Source of the DNA: Confluentibacter sediminis
Lineage (GTDB): Bacteria > Bacteroidota > Bacteroidia > Flavobacteriales > Flavobacteriaceae
Assembly: GCF_003258355.1 (NCBI RefSeq)
Contig: NZ_QKPO01000008.1
Coordinates: 165,745 to 229,744, forward strand
Direction: 5' to 3'
DNA: 64,000 nt
The position numbers and the translations under genes were made by a program. Below are positions 1-7,920 of this stretch, piece by piece. Position 1 is the first letter of the stretch. Each line of letters starts with the position of its first letter. Below the pieces are notes generated by a model. That model did not search any database, was not told where the DNA came from, and saw only the letters and a list, made by a program, of their open reading frames with translations.

Positions 1-1
1 A

Positions 2-757
2 GCCTTAATTGTTGGCTTAGTTCTAGGATTAGTAGGTGGAGGTGGTTCTATTTTAACAGTGCCTTTGTTGGTATATTTATTGGGTTATAGTCCTGTTATT
101 GCTACAGCATATTCCTTATTTGTGGTGGGTTCATCCTCTTTAGTAGGTGTTATTCAAAAGCATCGTAAAAAACTTGTAGACTTTAAAACAGGTTTAGCAT
201 TTTCCTTCCCTTCGTTTTTAGCCGTTTATATTTCAAGAAGATATATAGTCCATTCTATTCCAGAATCGCTTTTCACTTTTGGTTCTGTCACCATTACAAA
301 AAATATGGCAATTATGATTTTCTTCGCCCTAATCATGCTTCTGGCTTCAGTTTCCATGATAAAAAACACCAAAGAAAAGAATCTTATAAACATAAATCAG
401 TCTTATTATAAAACTTTTATTCAAGGATTAATTATTGGAACTATTACTGGTATTATTGGTGCTGGCGGTGGTTTTCTTTATGTCCCAGCTTTAGTTCTTT
501 GGGCAAACCTTCCTATGAAAAAAGCGGTTGGCACTTCATTAGTTATTATTACACTAAACTCATTGATAGGTTTTATAGGAGATTGGCAAAATCTTAAAGT
601 GAATTGGAGTTTTTTATTGTTCTTTTCTTTTTTAACCATTTTGGGAATTATTATTGGTGGCAACCTTTCAAAATATGTTTCTAATAAGAGTTTAAAAAAA
701 GGATTTGGGTACTTTACTTTAATAATGGCTATTTATATTATCTATAAAGAAATATAG
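2..757 (+). CDS. Sulfite exporter TauE/SafE family protein (5' partial)
   Basis: Multi-pass inner-membrane protein of the TauE/SafE family (DUF81), which exports sulfite, thiosulfate or sulfoacetate-type anions. The reading frame is open from base 2, so the true start lies left of the window. The first visible residues carry the family's first glycine-rich repeat (GLVGGGGS), and a second one (GIIGAGGGFLYVP) lies near residue 155, giving the usual internal two-fold repeat. Several hydrophobic helices cover the whole visible part. It is followed 68 bases later by a CstB-like persulfide dioxygenase gene and a small YgaP-like membrane gene. This matches the known pairing of TauE proteins with sulfide and persulfide detoxification enzymes, so I infer export of sulfite or thiosulfate. 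The exact substrate cannot be read from the sequence. Confidence 0.9.
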   Translation, partial: ALIVGLVLGLVGGGGSILTVPLLVYLLGYSPVIATAYSLFVVGSSSLVGVIQKHRKKLVDFKTGLAFSFPSFLAVYISRRYIVHSIPESLFTFGSVTITKNMAIMIFFALIMLLASVSMIKNTKEKNLININQSYYKTFIQGLIIGTITGIIGAGGGFLYVPALVLWANLPMKKAVGTSLVIITLNSLIGFIGDWQNLKVNWSFLLFFSFLTILGIIIGGNLSKYVSNKSLKKGFGYFTLIMAIYIIYKEI

Positions 758-765
758 CCATCAAA

Positions 766-781
766 TGTGACATAAGTTACA
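766..781. promoter_or_regulatory. Candidate Crp/Fnr-family operator (TGTGA-N6-TTACA)
   Basis: Near-perfect inverted repeat TGTGA-CATAAG-TTACA between the exporter and the dioxygenase gene. It is one base from the classical Crp-type TGTGA-N6-TCACA palindrome. A near-consensus -7 element (TATTTTCG, 795-802, one mismatch to TAnnTTTG) follows, so the site would sit at about -35 to the transcription start, where a Crp/Fnr-type activator could act. The regulator itself is not visible in the window. Confidence 0.5.
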
Positions 782-825
782 GACAACCTTTTCTTATTTT
801 CGTAATTTTACACCCTATTTCACAG

Positions 826-2247
826 ATGAAAAACATGAAAATTGAACAGATTTATACGGGATGTTTGGCACAAGGTGCTTATTATATAGAATCACATGGC
901 GAAGTGGCCATTATTGATCCTTTAAGGGAAACACAACAGTATGTCGATAAAGCAACCCTTGAAAAAGCAAAAATCAAATATATATTCGAAACTCATTTTC
1001 ATGCAGATTTCGTTTCCGGTCATATCGATTTAGCAAAAAAGACAGGAGCTAAAATTGTTTTTGGCCCTACTGCAAAAACAGATTATGATGCCTATATCGC
1101 AAAAGATAATGAAGTATTTAAATTAGGAAATATATCCATAAAAGCCCTGCATACTCCTGGTCACACCTTAGAATCGACAACCTATTTGCTGATTGATGAA
1201 AATGGAAAAAACCATGCTATTTTCTCTGGAGACACTTTATTTTTAGGCGATGTTGGCAGGCCGGATTTGGCTATAAAATCAGACTTGACAAAAGAAGATT
1301 TAGCCGCCATGCTTTACGATTCCTTACGAAATAAAATCATGCCTCTGGCTAATGATGTTATTGTATATCCTGCTCATGGGGCTGGTTCTGCATGTGGCAA
1401 AAATTTAAGTAAAGATACCGTTGGTACTCTTGGGGATCAAAAGAAAACCAACTATGCTTTGAGAGCCGACATGACTAAAGAAGAATTTGTAAAAGAAGTT
1501 TTAGATGGTATTCCTCCTCCTCCACAATATTTTGCCAAAAATGCCATGATGAATAAATCTGGCTATGATGCCTTTGAAACAGTTTTAAAAAGAGGAAATA
1601 CACCTTTAAGTGCTAATGAATTTGAATTGATTGCCAATCATGAAAATGCATTGGTTTTAGATGTTAGAACTGAACAAGAATTTGGAAAAGGACACATCCC
1701 TAATTCTATTTTCATTGGTTTAAATGGCGGTTTTGCTCCTTGGGTGGGTGCTTTAATTACCGATTTAAAACAGCCCATTTTAATAGTTGCTCCCAATGGC
1801 AAAGAAACAGAAACCGTTACCCGATTATCTCGTGTAGGTTATGATAACACACTGGGCTATTTAGAAGGTGGCTTTGATACTTGGTTAACTTCTGGGAAAG
1901 ACATTGAAACTTTAGACTCTATTTCTGCGGAAGCATTTTCCAAGCAATTTAAAAAAGAAGATTTAAATGTACTGGATGTGAGAAAAGATGGGGAATATAA
2001 ATCCATACACCTTAAAGGAGAACATGTCCAACATTTTGCTTTAGATTATATTAATACTCATATGAATGCTATAGACAAGTCTAAAACCTATTATATTCAT
2101 TGTGCTGGTGGTTACCGCTCTACTATAGCTACTTCTATATTAAAAGCTAGAGGCTTTAATAATTTAATTGACATATCTGGTGGTATGCAAGCCCTTAAAA
2201 ACACCAATGTTCCATTAACAGATTATGTATGCCCAACAACGTTATAA
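826..2247 (+). CDS. CstB-like MBL-fold persulfide dioxygenase with tandem rhodanese domains
   Basis: Cytoplasmic enzyme predicted to oxidise persulfides to sulfite and transfer sulfane sulfur. Residues 1-240 are a metallo-beta-lactamase fold with the ETHE1-type iron ligands visible: H57-x-H59-x-D61, H113, D136 and H184. Two rhodanese domains follow. The first (about 265-360) has no cysteine at the active-site loop (VAPNGKE). The second (about 370-465) has C426 in the loop HCAGGYRS. This order (dioxygenase, cysteine-less rhodanese, active rhodanese) is that of staphylococcal CstB, and the length of 473 aa is close to CstB. The ATG at 835 (MKIEQIYTG) fits homologue starts slightly better than 826. 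The gene sits between a TauE-type exporter and a DUF2892 protein, and a Crp/Fnr-like palindrome lies just upstream. CstB-like function is inferred from architecture. Confidence 0.88.
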   Translation: MKNMKIEQIYTGCLAQGAYYIESHGEVAIIDPLRETQQYVDKATLEKAKIKYIFETHFHADFVSGHIDLAKKTGAKIVFGPTAKTDYDAYIAKDNEVFKLGNISIKALHTPGHTLESTTYLLIDENGKNHAIFSGDTLFLGDVGRPDLAIKSDLTKEDLAAMLYDSLRNKIMPLANDVIVYPAHGAGSACGKNLSKDTVGTLGDQKKTNYALRADMTKEEFVKEVLDGIPPPPQYFAKNAMMNKSGYDAFETVLKRGNTPLSANEFELIANHENALVLDVRTEQEFGKGHIPNSIFIGLNGGFAPWVGALITDLKQPILIVAPNGKETETVTRLSRVGYDNTLGYLEGGFDTWLTSGKDIETLDSISAEAFSKQFKKEDLNVLDVRKDGEYKSIHLKGEHVQHFALDYINTHMNAIDKSKTYYIHCAGGYRSTIATSILKARGFNNLIDISGGMQALKNTNVPLTDYVCPTTL

Positions 2248-2268
2248 TACGAACTTAAATGAAATATA

Positions 2269-2475
2269 GTGAAAAGAAACATGGGTGATTTAGACAAAGG
2301 CATCAGGATTATAATTGCTATAGCTATTGCTGTTTTATTTTATACAAATGTAATTGAAGGTACGCTAGCCTACATTTTAATGGCTTTTGCTATTATTTTT
2401 GTACTAACTAGCTTTATTGGTTTTTGTCCAATTTACGTACCGCTTGGAATAAATACTTGTAAAAATAAAAAATAA
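2269..2475 (+). CDS. DUF2892 (YgaP-like) small inner-membrane protein
   Basis: 68-aa protein with two transmembrane segments (about 14-30 and 34-52) and the DUF2892 signature: an MKRNMGDLDKGIR-type start and a C-terminal FCPIYVPLGINTC segment. The GTG at 2269 is preferred because family members begin with M-K-x-N-M-G. An in-frame ATG at 2281 is the alternative. The fold corresponds to the membrane half of E. coli YgaP, which is fused to a rhodanese. Here the rhodanese is encoded by the preceding gene, 21 bases upstream, so the pair probably acts together in sulfur handling. Confidence 0.85.
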   Translation: MKRNMGDLDKGIRIIIAIAIAVLFYTNVIEGTLAYILMAFAIIFVLTSFIGFCPIYVPLGINTCKNKK

Positions 2476-2477
2476 TT

Positions 2478-2750
2478 CTAAACAATTTCAGCACTCAACC
2501 CTGCTTCCAATAGCATGGAACAGCGTGGTTTTAAGTCATCATACAATCCTGTTTTTACAGTACATTTACCTTTATAATGTACAATAATAGAACATTGCTC
2601 AGCTTGTTCTACAGAATGATCACAAGCATAAATAAGTGTTTCTATAACATGATCAAAGGTATTTACATCATCATTATAAAGAACAATTTCATTTTGAGTG
2701 CTTACTTCTTCTTCAAGTAATAATTCTGAGGTTTTTTCTCTTGTACTCAT
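2478..2750 (-). CDS. clpS: ATP-dependent Clp protease adaptor ClpS
   Basis: 90-aa N-recognin adaptor that delivers N-degron substrates to the ClpA/ClpC-ClpP protease. The core shows the family hallmark IVLYNDDVNTFDHVI, whose Asn-Asp-Asp residues contact the substrate N-terminus, followed by the CSIIVHYKGKC strand and the C-terminal AGLSAEIV. Length and motif order are normal for the family. It is the last gene of the leftward run from DUF1599 to clpS, starting about 47 bases after prmA, and it converges with the DUF2892 gene with only two bases between the stops. I see no terminator hairpin in that space. Confidence 0.95.
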   Translation of the reverse strand: MSTREKTSELLLEEEVSTQNEIVLYNDDVNTFDHVIETLIYACDHSVEQAEQCSIIVHYKGKCTVKTGLYDDLKPRCSMLLEAGLSAEIV

Positions 2751-2796
2751 AATTTGTTTTTTTTTGAGAGTTTTCCTGATGAAAAATATTATTATA

Positions 2797-3633
2797 CTAA
2801 TATAAAAATTTTAGAGACACCCAATTGTTTCTTTCTAACTTTTCTTCAAATTTTAACTTATGTCTTTCACATTCAGCCTGAATTACAGGTATGTCGTCAT
2901 TATAAAAACCACTTAAGAACAGTAAGCCATTTTTATTTAAACAAGACACATAAGCTTCCATATCATTAAGCAAAATATTACGATTTATATTAGCTATAAT
3001 CACATCATAGCTTTTGCCTTTTAATACCGAGGCATCACCTTCTATAACCGTTATTTGTTCACAATTATTTCTTTCAACATTTTCTAAACTGTTCAAATAA
3101 CACCAGTTGTCATAGTCAACAGCTTCAATAGATTTTGCTCCTTTCATTTCCGCCAGAATGGCCAAAACTCCTGTGCCGCAACCCATATCTAAAACCGATT
3201 TATTGATTAAATCAGTTTTTAAGATATGTTGAATCATCATATGAGTCGTTTCATGATGCCCCGTACCAAAACTCATTTTTGGCTCAATAATAATATCGTA
3301 TTGTGTCTCTGGCTTTTCATGAAAGGGTGCACGAACCGAACACATATTATCAACGATAATAGGATTAAAGTTCTTTTCCCATTCCGCATTCCAATTAACC
3401 TGTTCAATGTCATTGAAAACATAACTAATTTCAAATTCAGCAGAGTTTAGTATTTGAATATCATCTAAAATAGCATCGTTCCATTCGCTTTTTTGTATGT
3501 ATGCTGAAACGCCTTCTTCAGTTTCAACAAAACTTTCAAAACCCGCATAGCCCAGTTCTGCAATTAATATTTCAACGCCTGGTTCGAGTGGCTTTACCTT
3601 GAATTCGTAACCTATATAAATTGTATTTGACAT
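2797..3633 (-). CDS. prmA: Ribosomal protein L11 methyltransferase PrmA
   Basis: SAM-dependent methyltransferase that trimethylates ribosomal protein L11. The substrate-recognition N-terminal domain covers about residues 1-100. It is followed by the class I methyltransferase core, with the PrmA signature FGTGHHETT near residue 125, the SAM-binding motif DMGCGTGVLAI near 150 and the catalytic-loop IIANINRNIL near 220. The 278-aa length is typical of Bacteroidota PrmA. It lies between tpiA and clpS in a co-directional run, an order seen in other Flavobacteriaceae. Confidence 0.95.
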   Translation of the reverse strand: MSNTIYIGYEFKVKPLEPGVEILIAELGYAGFESFVETEEGVSAYIQKSEWNDAILDDIQILNSAEFEISYVFNDIEQVNWNAEWEKNFNPIIVDNMCSVRAPFHEKPETQYDIIIEPKMSFGTGHHETTHMMIQHILKTDLINKSVLDMGCGTGVLAILAEMKGAKSIEAVDYDNWCYLNSLENVERNNCEQITVIEGDASVLKGKSYDVIIANINRNILLNDMEAYVSCLNKNGLLFLSGFYNDDIPVIQAECERHKLKFEEKLERNNWVSLKFLY

Positions 3634-3677
3634 TTTTTATTATAGTACCATTGTATTTATTAGTAATGGTATAATTT

Positions 3678-4427
3678 TTAAAATGCGTTAACAATTGCGA
3701 AAAAGTCTTCCGCATTTAAAGCGGCACCTCCTATTAAACCACCATCAACATCTGGTTTAGAGAAAATTTCTTGGGCATTATTTGGCTTTACACTGCCTCC
3801 ATAAAGAATAGATACACTATTTGCTATTTCATAGCCATATTTATCCGCTAATGTTTTTCTTACAAAAGCATGCATATCTTGGGCTTGCTCTGGACTTGCT
3901 GTTTCCCCGGTACCAATGGCCCAAACAGGTTCGTAAGCTAAAATTATTCTTTTAAAGTCCCATGCCTTTAAATGAAATAAGGCATTTTTAATCTGGCTCT
4001 CAACAACTTTTTCATGATTGTTAGACTTTCTATCTGCCAATACTTCACCAAAACAAAAAATAACAGTCATCTCATTTTCTAAAGCAGCATCTACTTTTTT
4101 AGCTAGCAATTCATCCGTTTCATTAAAATATTCACGACGTTCACTATGTCCTAAAATAACAGTTTCCACACCCACACTTTTAAGCATTGTAGCACTTATT
4201 TCTCCTGTGTAAGCACCATTTTTAGCGAAATGCATATTTTGTGCAATCACTTCAATATGGGTATCTTTCAAAGATTGATATGCCTGCCACAAATTTGTAA
4301 AGGTTGGTGCTACCATGATAGAAGCATCCGATGTTTTTGTCCATTTTTTTAATTCTGTTATTAACGCTTCGGTTTGCGCTAAATCATTATTCATTTTCCA
4401 GTTTCCTGCTACAATTTGTTTTCTCAT
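3678..4427 (-). CDS. tpiA: Triose-phosphate isomerase
   Basis: Glycolytic enzyme interconverting dihydroxyacetone phosphate and glyceraldehyde 3-phosphate, as a cytosolic TIM-barrel dimer. Visible motifs are the N-terminal VAGNWKMN containing the catalytic lysine (K11), the catalytic histidine in ILGHSERRE, the catalytic glutamate in AYEPVWAIGTG, and the phosphate-binding ILYGGSVKPNN and GLIGGAAL near the C-terminus. The length of 249 aa is normal. A TATTTTTG sequence on the minus strand at 4496-4503, upstream of the start, could give it its own promoter. Confidence 0.97.
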   Translation of the reverse strand: MRKQIVAGNWKMNNDLAQTEALITELKKWTKTSDASIMVAPTFTNLWQAYQSLKDTHIEVIAQNMHFAKNGAYTGEISATMLKSVGVETVILGHSERREYFNETDELLAKKVDAALENEMTVIFCFGEVLADRKSNNHEKVVESQIKNALFHLKAWDFKRIILAYEPVWAIGTGETASPEQAQDMHAFVRKTLADKYGYEIANSVSILYGGSVKPNNAQEIFSKPDVDGGLIGGAALNAEDFFAIVNAF

Positions 4428-4502
4428 TACACTCTTAACCTTCCTAATGGGAAGGGACTTTTATTATAATTATTAGTTTAAATTTTATTAATACAAAAAT
4501 AG

Positions 4503-4991
4503 TTATTTTAATGCTTCTATAATCTTATTATCATCAGCTTCTATCGCTTTAAATACTTTTATGGTTCCATCTGGATTAATAATCATATAACGTGGAATCC
4601 AATCCAGTTCTACAAAAGTTCCAAAAGCACCTTTCCAACCCGATTGCATAAAATAATGTTGTCCTTCAACTTTATATTTTTTGATGCCTTTTTTCCATGA
4701 CTCTTCGCTTTTGTCTAATGACAAAAACAGATAAGTAACATCTTTAAAATCACTTTGTAAAGCTTTAACTTTTGGCATTCCTTTTATACAATCACTACAC
4801 CAAGATGCCCAAACATCTATAACAATGGTTTTGCCTTTATTTGCTTCTAAAATATCTTTAAATAGAATAGAATGTCCTTTTAAGTCTATAAAAGTATCAC
4901 TTAAAGCTTCTTTTGAAAATGTTGTTGGAGTTTCTGTGTTACAACTGAAAAAACTCATTATTAAAATTAATACGTATGTCATTTTTTTCAT
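4503..4991 (-). CDS. TlpA-like thioredoxin-fold lipoprotein
   Basis: 162-aa protein with a short signal peptide ending in a lipobox-like FFSC (Cys near residue 17). It is therefore probably a lipoprotein facing the periplasm. The rest is a thioredoxin/AhpC-TSA-like domain with the redox motif WCSDC in VWASWCSDC (about residues 80-88) and a cis-proline region at WIPRYMII. It is likely a disulfide reductase or cytochrome-maturation-type thioredoxin, but the partner is unknown. It lies in the leftward run between the peptide permease and tpiA. Family assignment is firm; the specific role is not. Confidence 0.85.
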   Translation of the reverse strand: MKKMTYVLILIMSFFSCNTETPTTFSKEALSDTFIDLKGHSILFKDILEANKGKTIVIDVWASWCSDCIKGMPKVKALQSDFKDVTYLFLSLDKSEESWKKGIKKYKVEGQHYFMQSGWKGAFGTFVELDWIPRYMIINPDGTIKVFKAIEADDNKIIEALK

Positions 4992-5015
4992 TTTTAAATT
5001 TTTATAATTAGCCTG

Positions 5016-6092
5016 TTAGTCGATTTTTACTTTCGGATCTAACCAAACATATATAATATCTACTAAAATATTAATAATTATAAATAATAAGGCTATAATC
5101 AATACGGCACCCATAATAACAGGTAAATCCAAGGTATTTAAAGCATTTACAATTTCTTTACCAAGTCCGTTCCAACCAAAAATATATTCCACAAAAACAG
5201 CACCAGCCAACATAGATGCAAACCAACCTGAAATAGCTGTCACTACAGGATTTAATGCATTTTTAACCGCATGTTTCCAAATAATTTGATACTCGCTTAA
5301 ACCTTTGGCTCTTGCTGTTCTAATAAAATCTTGATTAAAAACTTCTAACAACGAATTACGCATAAGCTGTATAACAACCGCCAACGGACGAATACCCAAA
5401 ACAACAGCTGGCAATATTAAATTTTTCCATTTAATATGCATGGCTTCTCCAAAGTCATCAAGTTCATATAAACTCCCCGTCATTTCTAAAGTTGTTAGTT
5501 TATGCAAAACATAGCCAAAAAACCAAGCAAATAAAATAGCACTAAAAAATGATGGGATGCTCATTCCAAAGGTACTTAAAATCTGTATGGTTTTATCTAA
5601 CCAAGTGTCTTTATAAAGTGCTGAAACAATTCCTAAAAACACTCCTATAAGCATCGCTATAATAATAGCTGTCACTGCTAAAACAAAGGTGTTTGGCAGA
5701 GTTTCTGCCAATACTTCACTAACGTTTTTACCTTGTTTGGTAAACGATTCCCGTAAATAGGGATACTTTAGAACCGTTGTTATAGTTCCAATAGAAAACA
5801 ACACTACCGCATTGTATTTATCAGGGTTCAAATAAGTATAATCTTCGGAATTTTTTGAATGAAATGAAATAGGAGACAAATCATTTAAATAATACAAATA
5901 TTGAGTACTGATAGGTTTATCAAACCCATATTTTTGCTTTATAGTTGCCAATTGCTCACTATCTTCATTCTGGCCTAACATCATTTGGGCCGGGTCGCCC
6001 GGAAGCACACTAAATAAAAAGAAAATAACTGTTACCACTCCAAATAAAGTCAGTAATGCATAAAACGTTTTATTTAGTAAATAGTTTATCAG
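5016..6092 (-). CDS. Peptide/nickel-type ABC transporter permease (DppB/OppB family)
   Basis: Inner-membrane permease of the oligopeptide/dipeptide ABC family. It has the N-terminal FLFSVLPGDPA motif, a BPD_transp_1 core and the cytoplasmic EAA loop (ARAKGLSEYQIIWKHAVKNALNP). It ends with the family-typical LVDIIYVWLDPKV. There is a long insert (about 50-110) between the first helix and the core, seen in Bacteroidota members. The first in-frame GTG (6038) would cut the protein inside the first transmembrane helix. The open frame continues upstream and encodes a normal family N-terminus (INYLLNKTFYALLTLFG). No ATG, GTG or TTG is present there, only CTG at 6092 and ATA at 6107, before a stop. 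I give the CTG as the boundary. No partner permease, ATPase or binding protein is nearby. Confidence 0.85.
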   Translation of the reverse strand: MINYLLNKTFYALLTLFGVVTVIFFLFSVLPGDPAQMMLGQNEDSEQLATIKQKYGFDKPISTQYLYYLNDLSPISFHSKNSEDYTYLNPDKYNAVVLFSIGTITTVLKYPYLRESFTKQGKNVSEVLAETLPNTFVLAVTAIIIAMLIGVFLGIVSALYKDTWLDKTIQILSTFGMSIPSFFSAILFAWFFGYVLHKLTTLEMTGSLYELDDFGEAMHIKWKNLILPAVVLGIRPLAVVIQLMRNSLLEVFNQDFIRTARAKGLSEYQIIWKHAVKNALNPVVTAISGWFASMLAGAVFVEYIFGWNGLGKEIVNALNTLDLPVIMGAVLIIALLFIIINILVDIIYVWLDPKVKID

Positions 6093-6163
6093 ATTCTTAA
6101 ATTTTATTTTGTATGCGTTATTTGTTTAACTGCGTACTGACGCTCTGTGACTATGACTCATAA

Positions 6164-7258
6164 CTACAACTCCAAATCATCCATATCATTATAATGCAAC
6201 TTTTGAATCACTGTTCCTTTACTAAGTTTTACAATCCCTGGATTAGAACGAACAACTGTTTTAAGTGCTTTTTCATCACATAAATAAAAATCGAAATCTA
6301 ATTTATAGGTTTCTTTTATACTTTTTTTAGCATCCTCTCCTGAAGCTGTTAAACCAATGACTGTGTAGCCTTTTCTAATAGCTTCATCGGTCACTTTTTT
6401 TAATTCAGTTAAACAGTTTCTATCAATATGTTCCAAACTATAAGAAACAACCATAATGAGTTTGTCTTCACTTAAAAAATAATCTGTTAAGTCTTCATCG
6501 TCACTTTCTATTGAAAAATCTTGAATTTTTGGAATGTCTGCCTCTTCAATTATAGTTGTTTCAACTTTAATTATTTTATCATATTTTGTTGGACCACTTC
6601 CTCTATCGGTTAATTCTTCTTCTTTTCCATTTAAAGTGTACGTCCAATGATAATCTATGACTGCTTTTTGAGCATCTGCTGGTAACAGCATATTCTCTTT
6701 AATATTATCTCCAACTTTATAAGCTCTAAAATCAATTAACGGTAAATGCATCAACACATGATAACCAAACCATAAGCTGATAATAAAACCTAACAAAGCC
6801 AAAACCGTTGTTGGCAATTTACCAAATAGTGGTTTTATATATGTAACACCAAAAAACAGGATGAGTATAAAAACCAATAAAATAACATCCTTGATAAAAC
6901 TTTCTACGGGTTTTAACTTTAAAAAATCTCCAAAGCAACCACAGTCTTTGACTTTATCAAAATACCAAGCGTAAAATGTTAAGAATGTAAAAAACACAAT
7001 CATAAGCAACAAACTCCAAACCGTGAATTTTGGTTTATAACCTATTAACAGAAACACGCCCAAAACCACCTCAAAAATTACTACAAAAACAGCAATACCT
7101 AAAGCATAAGGTTCTAAAAAAGGAAGATTTAAAACATCGGGGGTAAAAAACTCTTGGAGTTTATAAGAAAACCCTAGTGGATCGTTCAATTTTATAAATC
7201 CTGAGAAAATAAACAAGGCTCCTACTAAGATTCTTGAAATGTTAATAATGAATTTCAT
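6164..7258 (-). CDS. DoxX-like membrane protein with thioredoxin-like C-terminal domain (BT_3928 family)
   Basis: 364-aa protein. Residues 1-170 form a DoxX/MauE-like four-helix membrane domain (signature ALFIFSGFIKLNDP near the start and KDCGCFGDFLKL near 107-118, with paired cysteines). A charged periplasmic stretch follows. The C-terminal 130 residues resemble a thioredoxin-like fold (IMVVSYSLEHIDRNC) but lack a CxxC pair. The family is conserved in Bacteroidota and is suspected to act in membrane redox or quinone-linked chemistry, which I cannot confirm. Its start overlaps the stop of the DUF1599 gene by four bases, indicating translational coupling. A TlpA-like thioredoxin is encoded further down the same run, which fits a redox role. 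Confidence 0.8.
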   Translation of the reverse strand: MKFIINISRILVGALFIFSGFIKLNDPLGFSYKLQEFFTPDVLNLPFLEPYALGIAVFVVIFEVVLGVFLLIGYKPKFTVWSLLLMIVFFTFLTFYAWYFDKVKDCGCFGDFLKLKPVESFIKDVILLVFILILFFGVTYIKPLFGKLPTTVLALLGFIISLWFGYHVLMHLPLIDFRAYKVGDNIKENMLLPADAQKAVIDYHWTYTLNGKEEELTDRGSGPTKYDKIIKVETTIIEEADIPKIQDFSIESDDEDLTDYFLSEDKLIMVVSYSLEHIDRNCLTELKKVTDEAIRKGYTVIGLTASGEDAKKSIKETYKLDFDFYLCDEKALKTVVRSNPGIVKLSKGTVIQKLHYNDMDDLEL

Positions 7259-7797
7259 GGTTTTTCGTTTAAATGTATTAGTGCAAAAATGGCATAATTG
7301 ATCATATCTTGGTAATTAGCATCAATACCTTCACTTACTATGGTTTTTCCGGCATTATCTTCTATTTGTTTAACACGCAACAGTTTCTGTAAAATTAAAT
7401 CGGTTAGACTGCTTACTCGCATATCGCGCCAAGCTTCACCATAATCATGGTTTTTATCCTCCATTAATTTTTTAGTGATGGCCACTTTTTCAGAATATAA
7501 TTTAGTAGCTTCTTCAGTTGACAAATCTGGTTGTTCAACAACGCCTTTCTCCAACTGAATCAATGCCATGATGCAATAATTAATAATGCCAATAAACTCA
7601 CTCACTTCTCCTTCATCTACTTTTCTAACAGCATTTTGTTGTAAACTACGAATGCGTTGGGCTTTTATAAAAATCTGGTCGGTTAAAGATGGTAGCCTTA
7701 AAATTCTCCAAGCACTTCCATAATCGCTCATTTTCTTTATAAATAAATTTTTGCAGGTTTCTATAACAGCATCATATTGTTTTGAAGTATCTTGCAT
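7255..7797 (-). CDS. DUF1599 domain-containing protein
   Basis: 180-aa cytosolic protein made of two copies of the same roughly 75-residue unit. The first copy has KKMSDYGSAWRILRLPSLTDQ and the second has EDKNHDYGEAWRDMRVSSLTD, each followed by an amphipathic IIN/MINY-Y-(I/F)ALI(Q/H)L helix. This is the standard DUF1599 architecture, related to nucleotide-modification-associated domains. The biochemical function is unknown. It is the first gene of the leftward run reaching clpS and overlaps the DoxX-like gene by four bases. This operon order is common in Bacteroidota. Confidence 0.85.
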   Translation of the reverse strand: MQDTSKQYDAVIETCKNLFIKKMSDYGSAWRILRLPSLTDQIFIKAQRIRSLQQNAVRKVDEGEVSEFIGIINYCIMALIQLEKGVVEQPDLSTEEATKLYSEKVAITKKLMEDKNHDYGEAWRDMRVSSLTDLILQKLLRVKQIEDNAGKTIVSEGIDANYQDMINYAIFALIHLNEKP

Positions 7798-7882
7798 TTA
7801 AATAAATTGAATTTTGCGTAAATTTCGCTTAAATAGTTTAAAGTTCAAAGTTCTAAACCAAAAGACTTTTACATAATTCCGT

Positions 7883-7890
7883 TAACTTTG
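7883..7890 (+). promoter_or_regulatory. -7 promoter element (TAACTTTG) for folP
   Basis: Exact match to the Bacteroidota -7 consensus TAnnTTTG. The predicted transcription start is near 7896, 25 bases before the ATG at 7921. It rules against the longer reading frame that begins with a TTG at 7888, because that TTG lies inside the element. Confidence 0.6.
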
Positions 7891-7920
7891 GATTCTCAAC
7901 ATGGAATATTAAATTTTCTT

